A stretch of 64,000 bases of DNA from Chth-196 sp044348365 (GTDB lineage: Bacteria > Verrucomicrobiota > Verrucomicrobiia > Chthoniobacterales > Chthoniobacteraceae). A model generated the notes under the pieces. That model saw nothing but the letters and a program-made list of their open reading frames with translations, made no database searches and was not told where the DNA came from. This document shows positions 31,979-38,935 of the stretch, in pieces (positions within the stretch are counted from its first letter, which is position 1; each line of letters begins with the position of its first letter). The stretch is from NCBI GenBank assembly GCA_044348365.1, contig JBIKSY010000002.1:4389-68388 (forward strand). The letters are read 5' to 3'. A program made the translations under genes and the position numbers.

Positions 31979-33213
31979 AAACCCGTAATAGCGCAGTGAT
32001 CGCCCAACTGGCTCCGGCCCCGGAAGGATGGCGGGCGGAAGCAGCGGGCGGGGTGTGTGCGGGTGCCACGATCGCAGAGGTTTGCGAGAAACTGCCCGCA
32101 GGCATCGGGGTGTCCCTTCTCCTGCCCTCCAGCGCGATTGTCACGGAACGCTTTGTTTTGCCTGAGGCGCCCCGGGAAGATTTGTTAGCGATGGCCCAAC
32201 TGCAGTTGGAAAAATTATTGCCCTACACGGCCGAAGATTTTGTCTTCGACTTGGAGGAGCTTGGCCCGGCGGAGGAAGGGGTGCGGGTGCTGGCGGTCAC
32301 GGTGCCTCTCGCCGAATTGAAACGGTGCGCCGAACCGCTCCGTGCCTCCGGTCGTCCGCCCGCCGAGGTGGGCGTCTACGCCGTCCAAGTGGCCCGCAGT
32401 TTTGCCGGCAAAGGGGTCGTGCTTGCCTTGTGGCGGGAATGCTCCCTTCCGGTCCTGATGGTGGCCGTGGAGGGCAAGCTGGTCTGGCTCGAGGGTCTGC
32501 TAACCGAAGGCGCCGCTCCGGACCCCTCGGAGATCGAGCGCAGCCTGCTGGGGGCCGAATTGGCCGGGGCCATGCCGGGTCCTGTGACTTCGGCCCGTGT
32601 TAGTGTGCCCGAGTGGGTGCCGCAGGTGCGGGAAATCCTTCCCGGGGTGCCCGTGGAGGACGCTCCGGTGGCGCCCGTGGCCGAGATTTCAGGCAACTGG
32701 GTGCCGGCCTCCTGGTCCGCGGAGGAACAGGGCCGCCAGAAGCAGGGGCGGTTTGTCAACCGCCTCCAGTGGGCCTTCACCGCCTACGCCGCGGTGCTGG
32801 CACTGGGCTTCGGATGGCTGGCCTTCGAGAAGAAGAAGGTGGGTAGGATGGATTCGGAAATCGCCGACCTCCAGCCCAAGGTCGAGCTTTCCAACGCGCG
32901 CCAGACCAAGTGGCGGACGCTGGAGGCCGCGGTCGAGCCCTCCCGTTACCTTGTGGAGGTGCTCCACCAGATCGCCCGTAGCATCGGTGCGGCGGACATC
33001 CGCATCACGGAGTTTCAGATGAGTCCCAAAGAGTTCGCCTTTTCGGGGGAGGCCGCAAACGTGGCGGAGGCGATCGAGTACGTGGGCCGTTTGCGCAAGG
33101 AGCAGGAGCTTGGGCGTTTCAAGATTGATTCGCCCAACCCCAACATCCTGCCCAACGAGCGGGCGCAGTTTCGTGTGAGCGGGCGGGTGGATTTGCCGGG
33201 GGCCAAACGATGA
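31975..33213 (+). CDS. GspL/PilM-PilN-like inner-membrane platform protein
   Basis: A 412-residue protein. The N-terminal ~250 residues resemble the actin-like cytoplasmic domain of GspL: LPEAPREDLLAMAQLQLEKLLPYTAEDFVF, VGVYAVQVARSF. One membrane helix near residues 263-283 (LQWAFTAYAAVLALGFGWLA) follows. The C-terminal periplasmic part (VEVLHQIARSIGAADIRITEF, ANVAEAIEYVGRLRKE) has the ferredoxin-like PilN/GspL fold. It would link the secretion ATPase to GspM. No ATPase gene is in the window. The overlap with both neighbours is four bases. Confidence 0.75.
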   Translation: MKTRNSAVIAQLAPAPEGWRAEAAGGVCAGATIAEVCEKLPAGIGVSLLLPSSAIVTERFVLPEAPREDLLAMAQLQLEKLLPYTAEDFVFDLEELGPAEEGVRVLAVTVPLAELKRCAEPLRASGRPPAEVGVYAVQVARSFAGKGVVLALWRECSLPVLMVAVEGKLVWLEGLLTEGAAPDPSEIERSLLGAELAGAMPGPVTSARVSVPEWVPQVREILPGVPVEDAPVAPVAEISGNWVPASWSAEEQGRQKQGRFVNRLQWAFTAYAAVLALGFGWLAFEKKKVGRMDSEIADLQPKVELSNARQTKWRTLEAAVEPSRYLVEVLHQIARSIGAADIRITEFQMSPKEFAFSGEAANVAEAIEYVGRLRKEQELGRFKIDSPNPNILPNERAQFRVSGRVDLPGAKR

Positions 33214-33743
33214 AGCTAAGCGACCTGTCTCAGAGTGAAAAGCGCCTGGTGGGCATCGTCGCAGTGCTGGTTGCTGTGCTGCTCAACGTGGTGGTGTTCC
33301 AGTTTTTTGCCAAAACACGGCTGCAGCTCAACTCCCAACTCGCCCAGAAGGCCACCCTCGCCGGCAGCCTTCGCGAACTGGAAGCGACCGCCCCCCTGTG
33401 GGAGCAACGGGCGCAGTGGCTCCAGAAGGTCCAGCCCAAGCTTGGAAGCGAGCAGACCGAGGGGAACGCCCTCCTCACGTTCTTGAAGGAAAGCGCCTCC
33501 AAGCACGGCCTCACCCTTGCCAAGCAGCAGCTTGCCTCCGCCAAAACCGACGGCGGCATCACCGCAGTGCCCGTCCAATTTGAGTTCAAGGGTCCCTGGC
33601 GCGGCGTGTGTGCCTTCTTTGCAGAGTTGCAGGCGCCGGACCGCTTTCTCGTGATCCAGCAGTCCCGGATGCGGGTGGATCCCTCCGACGCCACACAGAT
33701 GCTGTGCGATTGCACTGTCGCCAAATGGTTTGCCGCACGCTGA
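33210..33743 (+). CDS. GspM/PilO-like inner-membrane protein
   Basis: A 177-residue protein. A short cytoplasmic tail is followed by one membrane helix at about 12-33 (RLVGIVAVLVAVLLNVVVFQF). Next comes a coiled-coil-like stretch (LNSQLAQKATLAGSLRELEATAP) and a periplasmic ferredoxin-like domain (VPVQFEFKGPWRGVCAFFAELQ). The pattern matches GspM or PilO. Its partner should be the L-type protein encoded just upstream. The stop TGA shares a base with the ATG of the next gene. Confidence 0.75.
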   Translation: MKLSDLSQSEKRLVGIVAVLVAVLLNVVVFQFFAKTRLQLNSQLAQKATLAGSLRELEATAPLWEQRAQWLQKVQPKLGSEQTEGNALLTFLKESASKHGLTLAKQQLASAKTDGGITAVPVQFEFKGPWRGVCAFFAELQAPDRFLVIQQSRMRVDPSDATQMLCDCTVAKWFAAR

Positions 33744-34558
33744 TGAAAGCTTCACCCCCGGACTCCGCTTTCCCCCTGTCCTGCGCGGCCGCCCTTTTTT
33801 GGGCTGCAGGCGCGCTTTTTGCGCAGGATCCTGCCCCCGCCCCTCCCGAGAACCCGGCTGCCTCCGGAGAGCTTTCCGTCGCTGCGGAGCTTCCCGCAAC
33901 TGCTGCGAAGGCGCTGCCGCCCAAGGCCGCGGGTGCGGATCTTCCCAAACCCTTTCCGGTTTCGCGCTACTCCGCCCTTCTGGAAAAATCGCCCTTTGCC
34001 GTGGCCACAGCCGCCCCGGAGGCGGCTCCGCCGGCGGAGAACTTCTCCACCAATTTCGTCATCACCGGCCTCGCCAAGAAAAGGGGAGCCGACGGCAAGG
34101 AGGTGCACACCGTGTTTGTGCGCTCGCGCGACCTGTCCACCCGGTTGGTCCTGACCGGGGACAAGCCCAGCGACGAGGGCATTTCAGTGGTTTCAGTCGA
34201 GGAAGCCGCCATCGCCGCCAAGTCGGTGGTGGTCCTCAAAAAGGGCGCCGAGACGGGCCGTGTTGAATTCGACCAGGCAGCCCTGGCGGCGAGCGGCGGT
34301 GGCGGGCAGCCGCCCTCTGCTGCACCGCAACCGGGCAAGCCGGGGGTCCCCGGCGGCAAGGCACCCACCACTTCAGCCGCCAGGCCGGCAATCCCACGTC
34401 CGGGAATGAGCGGCGTGCCGCGTCCCGGGGCTTCCCTGACCCCACCGGCTCCCGCAGGAGCCACCCCCGCCTCGGGAGGCGCCCCCGGAGGCCAGGAATT
34501 GCGCCGCCGTGTGCGGCCTATCCAAGGCGCCCCCGGCTCGACTCCGGAACCGCCGTAA
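33743..34558 (+). CDS. Secreted Pro/Ala-rich protein, GspC/PilP-like
   Basis: A 271-residue protein. A signal-like helix (CAAALFWAAGALFAQ) precedes a Pro/Ala-rich linker. A compact domain at about 70-170 contains VSRYSALLEKSPFAV, NFSTNFVITGLAKKRGADGKEVHTVFV and SVVVLKKGAETGRVEFD. It resembles the homology region of GspC and of PilP, which contact a secretin. Residues 180-271 are again Pro/Gly/Ala-rich with no PDZ domain. The position as last gene of the pseudopilin operon fits a periplasmic link to a secretin encoded elsewhere. The assignment is by context and weak motif only. Confidence 0.5.
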   Translation: MKASPPDSAFPLSCAAALFWAAGALFAQDPAPAPPENPAASGELSVAAELPATAAKALPPKAAGADLPKPFPVSRYSALLEKSPFAVATAAPEAAPPAENFSTNFVITGLAKKRGADGKEVHTVFVRSRDLSTRLVLTGDKPSDEGISVVSVEEAAIAAKSVVVLKKGAETGRVEFDQAALAASGGGGQPPSAAPQPGKPGVPGGKAPTTSAARPAIPRPGMSGVPRPGASLTPPAPAGATPASGGAPGGQELRRRVRPIQGAPGSTPEPP

Positions 34559-34680
34559 GCCCGGGAGGCTCGGACCGCTCTGAGCGGGCTGGCGCAGGAA
34601 ACTGGCGCGCAGTCAAAGCGAATGCGGCGCGCCCGAGCGGCGACTCCAAGGACGGGCCTGAGGGCTTTGGAGGTTACAAT

Positions 34681-35331
34681 CTACCTGCCTTGGAGGGTCG
34701 CGATCGCTTGGGCCATGTCTGGCGCCCGGAAAACCGAGGTCCCTGCGACTAGGGTGTCCGCCCCGGCCGCAACCGCCTGCGCACCTGTCTCGGCATTGAT
34801 ACCCCCGTCGACTTGGATCCGGTAGGCGAGGTTTCTATCGGAGCGGAGGAGCGCCGCGGAACGCACCTTCTCCAGCATGGCGGGCTGGAAGGCCTGTCCC
34901 CCAAAACCGGGTTCAACCGTCATGACCAGCACCAAATCCACGGCATCCAGGTGGGGCTCAATGGCTGAAAACGCCGTGCCGGGACGCAGCGAAATGCCGC
35001 AGGTACAGCCGGCGGCGCGGATAGCCCGCAGCGTGGCCGAGACGTCGCAGTCCGACTCGACGTGGATGGTGATGTTGCGGGAGGTCTTGACAAAGCGGCC
35101 CAGATAATGGTCGGGCCGGGAGATCATCAGGTGGGTGTCGACGGGAATTTTGGCGGCTGCGGCGCTGGCCTCCACAAAGGCGGGTCCGAAGGAAATGTTG
35201 TCCACAAAGTGGCCGTCCATCACGTCCAAATGGTGCCAGTCCGCCCCCGCCGCCTCAGCGCGCCGGATTTCATCATGAAGACGGCCAAAGTCACAGGCCA
35301 GGATGGAGGGCGCTACAAGAACAGGGTGCAT
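34681..35331 (-). CDS. rpe: Ribulose-phosphate 3-epimerase
   Basis: A 216-residue cytoplasmic TIM-barrel enzyme interconverting ribulose-5-phosphate and xylulose-5-phosphate in the pentose phosphate pathway. Visible motifs are APSILACDFGRL (Ser and first strand), WHHLDVMDGHFVDNISFGP (metal His and catalytic Asp), VDTHLMISRPDHYL, VLVMTVEPGFGGQAF, and the phosphate loop IQVDGGINAETG. The start at 35331 was chosen because MHPVLVAPSIL is the usual beginning; the frame runs 45 codons upstream. The pathway partner 6-phosphogluconate dehydrogenase is encoded at 55042. Convergent with the pseudopilin operon. Confidence 0.93.
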   Translation of the reverse strand: MHPVLVAPSILACDFGRLHDEIRRAEAAGADWHHLDVMDGHFVDNISFGPAFVEASAAAAKIPVDTHLMISRPDHYLGRFVKTSRNITIHVESDCDVSATLRAIRAAGCTCGISLRPGTAFSAIEPHLDAVDLVLVMTVEPGFGGQAFQPAMLEKVRSAALLRSDRNLAYRIQVDGGINAETGAQAVAAGADTLVAGTSVFRAPDMAQAIATLQGR

Positions 35332-35533
35332 CGGGGGAAAGGGTGGCGGTTTGGCTCCCAGCGAGGCCAGCGGAAAATGGGCTTGCGGCACAAAGAAAAC
35401 GAGGCTTGCAGGATTGGAACGCAGGCGGTGGAGTTTTGCTGGGGGCGGCGCGGTTGCGGTTGCCAAGGCGTTGAAAAAAAGGTGTACACGGCGGGGTTTG
35501 AGAGGTAACTATCACGGCCCGCTGCACTCCAAT

Positions 35534-35608
35534 TCCTGGGTAGCTCAGTGGTAGAGCGATCGGCTGTTAACCGATTGGTCGTAGGTTCAAGTCCTACCCC
35601 AGGAGCCA
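35534..35608 (+). tRNA. tRNA-Asn(GTT)
   Basis: Acceptor arms TCCTGGG and CCCAGGA pair fully. The anticodon arm has stem ATCGG/CCGAT and loop CTGTTAA, with anticodon GTT at 35566-35568. The T arm is GTAGG TTCAAGT CCTAC. The D loop holds GGTAGAGC-type residues. The sequence ends G then encoded CCA (35606-35608). The body is 72 nt long plus CCA. It reads asparagine AAC/AAT codons. Confidence 0.96.
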
Positions 35609-35944
35609 CCCCTTCCCGTGGCACTCTGTGAGCTGGCTGGGAGCCGGCCAAAATATTGCTCCCAAGCATTTCTTCCAACCTTTCCCGCAGGTGGCTGGTG
35701 TGGTGAAAGAGTGGAGTCCGCGCGGCAGGGACTGCGGAAAGAGACCGGTTTGTGTTGGCTAAAGTGTTGGTTTTAAGAATCCTGCATTTTCGGGGGGGAA
35801 AGCGGAGCCGGCCTTTTCGGAAGTGGGGCAGGGGCGCCCGCAGCCACGGTTGAAGTGGTATTTTAAGTGCCTTTATTTGTCAGTCCTTGTGTGTTAAGGT
35901 TATACACACGCGCTTTCCTTTAATTTCTTCGGCACTTCCTTTGT
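35609..35944. other. Intergenic region between tRNA-Asn and L,D-transpeptidase
   Basis: No gene is apparent. The last 70 bases contain a plausible sigma-70 promoter, listed separately. The composition becomes AT-richer toward the transpeptidase start, fitting a promoter. Confidence 0.5.
35877..35906 (+). promoter_or_regulatory. Putative sigma-70 promoter for L,D-transpeptidase
   Basis: TTGTCA at 35877-35882 and TATACA at 35901-35906 are separated by 18 bases, close to the sigma-70 consensus, and lie 39 bases before the ATG at 35945. Local AT content is higher than in the surrounding DNA. The strength cannot be judged from sequence alone. Confidence 0.5.
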
Positions 35945-36604
35945 ATGAACCGCTTCCGGTCCAAGCTTGGTTTTTTGGCTGCATTGTCATTGGCGGCGGT
36001 GGTTGTGCCGTTGGCGGCGTTGCAGGGGGCCAACGGGACTAACGGGACTAACGGGACTAACGGGACTAACGGGACTAACGGGACTGAAACCCGGATTCTG
36101 GTGAGCGTGGCGGACCAAAAGATGGTGCTGTTGCGGGACGGGGTGGAAGTCTCTCGGTTTCCGGTTTCGACCTCCAAGTTTGGTCTGGGCGATAGGTGGG
36201 GCAGCTATGCCACGCCGCTGGGCACGATGCAGGTGGCGCAAAAAATCGGAGACCATGCCCAGGAGGGGGCCGTTTTCAAGGAGCGCCGCCTCACCGGGGA
36301 GGTACTTCGTCCGAATGCGCCCGGCCGGGATCCGATTGTCACCCGCATCCTGTGGCTGCGGGGGCTGGAACAACAGAACGCCAACTGCTTCAAGCGCTGC
36401 ATCTATATTCACGGGACGCCGGAGGAGCGGTTGCTCGGAGCGCCCGTCAGCTGGGGCTGCATCCGGATGCGCTCCAGAGATGTGGTCCGGGTGTTTGAGA
36501 CGGTCGACGTGGGGACCAAGGTGGAGGTTTTCCAAAAACCGCTGAAGGTTTTGCTCAAGGAATACGCGGCCATGGTTCGGCTCGCCCGAGGCAAAGGCGT
36601 TTAA
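35945..36604 (+). CDS. L,D-transpeptidase (YkuD) with tandem NGT repeat
   Basis: A 219-residue exported protein with a signal peptide (LGFLAALSLAAVVVPLAAL). Residues 30-47 are six perfect Asn-Gly-Thr units directly after the probable cleavage site. The YkuD domain follows: ILVSVADQKMVLLRDGVEVSRF, TPLGTMQVAQKIG, and the catalytic block IHGTPEERLLGAPVSWGCIR with His156 and Cys172. These enzymes cross-link peptidoglycan or attach proteins to it in the periplasm, using a catalytic cysteine. Extra cysteines at 148 and 152 could be accessory. Upstream is the probable promoter at 35877. The downstream protease gene begins 69 nt after its stop. Confidence 0.9.
   Translation: MNRFRSKLGFLAALSLAAVVVPLAALQGANGTNGTNGTNGTNGTNGTETRILVSVADQKMVLLRDGVEVSRFPVSTSKFGLGDRWGSYATPLGTMQVAQKIGDHAQEGAVFKERRLTGEVLRPNAPGRDPIVTRILWLRGLEQQNANCFKRCIYIHGTPEERLLGAPVSWGCIRMRSRDVVRVFETVDVGTKVEVFQKPLKVLLKEYAAMVRLARGKGV
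36032..36085 (+). repeat. Six perfect tandem 9-bp repeats (AACGGGACT)
   Basis: The unit AACGGGACT occurs six times in perfect tandem, coding for Asn-Gly-Thr each time inside the L,D-transpeptidase gene. Because the unit is a multiple of three, slippage would change repeat number without breaking the frame. Such tracts commonly vary between strains. Confidence 0.97.
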
Positions 36605-36673
36605 CAGCGGTTCCCTCCCGCCGTTGGCGGTCTGAGGCGAACGCATCCTGCCTGTTTTTCTCCACCCACCCCA

Positions 36674-38935
36674 ATGCGACCTCACCGTTTCCCTGCCCCG
36701 GGAGCCCGCCTGCTTGGAAGGAGCCTCTCCTTTCTTTGGGTGGCGTTTGCGCTGGCACTGGGAGTGGGCCTACAAACCGGTTCGGGTCTGGGTGTGGAGG
36801 CGGTGCGCCCCAAGGAGAGCCCCGCGGTGCGTCCCAGCCTCCCGTCCCGCAGCCACTCCGCGGCGCGCCAGTCGGCGGGAAGGGTTGCCGCCACCTACTG
36901 GCCAAAGGTCGCCTCCATCGCCGCCGGTCTTCTCGAGACGCAGCATTACCTCCGGCAACCGTTGGACTTTCATTTTTCCCAAAGGGCGTTGGAACGTTAT
37001 TTTGAAATCCTCGATCCGGACCGGCTTTGTCTGTTGCAGACGGATCTGGACGAGTTTCGCTCGCGCTTCGGCCTGAACTTCGCAGGGCGTTTGAGGGCGG
37101 GGGACCTGGAGCCGGTGAACCTCATCCATGAGCGTTTTAAGGTCCGGCTCCTCACCTACTGTTCGACCGCGGTCGGGCTTGCGGGTGGGGAGTGGGAGTT
37201 TTCCTCGCCCTGGACAATCGAGCTGACGCGGGAACAGGCGTCCTGGCCGGCCGACGCGCAGGCGGCGCACTCGGAGTGGGTTTCTCAAGTTGGTGCAGAC
37301 CTGCTCGGCTACCGGCTCGAGGGCGTGCCATTGGACAGGGCTTGCGCCCAGGTGCGCAAGCGGCTCGAGAACCTGGCCAAGTCCGTCCAGCAGGACGGTC
37401 CCAAGGAGCGGCTGGCCGGAGCACTCCTTGCCCTGGCCCGAGCCAGCGACGCCCATTCGGACTACCTGACCCAGGAGGAGCTGGAGGAGACGGAAAACGA
37501 GCTGCGCCTGACACGGACCGGCATTGGAGTGAGTCTGGACTCGGACCCGCTCGGGCTGCGGGTTTCGGCCTTGTTGCCCGGGGGGCCGGCCCAGCGCGAT
37601 GGACGGCTTAGGGTCAACGACCGGATTGTGGCGGTGGCCGAGGAAAACGGACAGTTTCAGGAGCTGGAAGGCCTGCCCATGGCGCAGGCGCTGGCCTTGT
37701 TGCGTGGACGCAAGGGCGCGCTGGTCCGGCTGCGGGTGGCTCCTTCGCGCGGGGCAGATCCGGCGCAGCGGATTGTGTTCGGATTGCGGCGAGAGGAATT
37801 GCGCAGCCGCGAGGGAGAAGCCTACGCCAAGATTGTCGAGATTCAACCCTCCGGAGGCGGGGCCAGCCAGCGCGAAGGCTGGCTGGTGGTGCCCGGGTTT
37901 TACGGGGACGATTCGCGTGCGGTTGAGAAACGAATCGCCAGCGTCTCGCGTGACGTCGGGGTGCTTTTGCGCCGGCTCATGGCGGAAAAAGTCGACGGGG
38001 TGGTTTTGGACATGCGCGGCAATCTGGGCGGGCTTTTGGACGAGGCGATTGAGCTGGGGGGCCTTTTCTGCGGGCACGTGCCGATTGCGGCGGTGCGGAC
38101 GCCTGACAGTGATTTGGAGGTGCTTTCACCGGTGCGCACCAAGACGCGGCAGCCGTTGTACGGGGGGCCGCTCGTGGTGCTTACCGACCGGAGCAGCGCC
38201 TCTGCGAGCGAGTTGGTGGCGGGCGCCTTGCAGGATTACGGCCGGGCCGTGCTGGTGGGCGGGGAGCAGACCTTTGGGAAGGGATCGGTGCAGACGACCA
38301 TTCCACTGGGGGAATATTTCAGCGGCCGTTCCCGGTTGCCCATCGGCGGGCTTGCTCTCACGGTGGGTAAGTTTTATCGCGTCAGCGGCCAGTCCACTCA
38401 GCTTTTGGGCGTCCGTCCGGACATCGTTCTTCCTTCCACGCTCGACCTGCCCCGAGAGGGAGAGGCCGCCCTGACAGACCCCCTGCCGCACGATGCCATC
38501 CCCTCCTTTGTGACGCTGCAGCCCGGCACCGTGACGCTGGGACTGCTCACCTCGCTGCGGACGCGCTCCGAGTTGCGGGTGCACGAGTCGCCTCACTTTA
38601 CGGCAATCGTGGCCGAGCGCGACCAACTGCGCAAAGAGCGCCGTGAAAACCGGCTGAGCCTTCAGGAAGAGGCGCGACGCCAGGTGCTGGAGACTGCTCA
38701 TCGCACCTACGCTGAGAGGGAGGCGGCCCTTCCGCCCGCGCAGGAGGGGGTGCGGTTTGCCCGGCTACTTTTGGGGGATACCAAAGCCAAGCGTCTCAAA
38801 CTCGAGGCAGAGGATCCGCTGGGGGCCCGCGATCCGGAATCACTGGCGGTGGAAAGGGAGGTGTTCCGGATTTTGAGCGACCTGATCGAGGCCTCGACAC
38901 GAGAGGCTGCAACGACCGCAACGCTCCCGAAATGA
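36674..38935 (+). CDS. Tail-specific protease, S41 family (Prc/CtpA-like)
   Basis: A 753-residue exported protein with an N-terminal signal (LLGRSLSFLWVAFALALGVG). Residues 60-230 resemble the N-terminal domain of Prc (LDPDRLCLLQTDLDEFRSRFG). A PDZ domain at about 280-365 contains GIGVSLDSDPLGLRVSALLPG and RLRVNDRIVAVAEE. The peptidase core has VDGVVLDMRGNLGGLLDEAIE and RSSASASELVAGALQDYGRAVLVG with the nucleophile Ser near residue 509. QTFGKGSVQTTIPL carries the Lys near 535. It should degrade or process periplasmic proteins from their C-termini. The family's C-terminal extension is present and helix-rich. The final four bases overlap the GT41 gene. Confidence 0.91.
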   Translation: MRPHRFPAPGARLLGRSLSFLWVAFALALGVGLQTGSGLGVEAVRPKESPAVRPSLPSRSHSAARQSAGRVAATYWPKVASIAAGLLETQHYLRQPLDFHFSQRALERYFEILDPDRLCLLQTDLDEFRSRFGLNFAGRLRAGDLEPVNLIHERFKVRLLTYCSTAVGLAGGEWEFSSPWTIELTREQASWPADAQAAHSEWVSQVGADLLGYRLEGVPLDRACAQVRKRLENLAKSVQQDGPKERLAGALLALARASDAHSDYLTQEELEETENELRLTRTGIGVSLDSDPLGLRVSALLPGGPAQRDGRLRVNDRIVAVAEENGQFQELEGLPMAQALALLRGRKGALVRLRVAPSRGADPAQRIVFGLRREELRSREGEAYAKIVEIQPSGGGASQREGWLVVPGFYGDDSRAVEKRIASVSRDVGVLLRRLMAEKVDGVVLDMRGNLGGLLDEAIELGGLFCGHVPIAAVRTPDSDLEVLSPVRTKTRQPLYGGPLVVLTDRSSASASELVAGALQDYGRAVLVGGEQTFGKGSVQTTIPLGEYFSGRSRLPIGGLALTVGKFYRVSGQSTQLLGVRPDIVLPSTLDLPREGEAALTDPLPHDAIPSFVTLQPGTVTLGLLTSLRTRSELRVHESPHFTAIVAERDQLRKERRENRLSLQEEARRQVLETAHRTYAEREAALPPAQEGVRFARLLLGDTKAKRLKLEAEDPLGARDPESLAVEREVFRILSDLIEASTREAATTATLPK

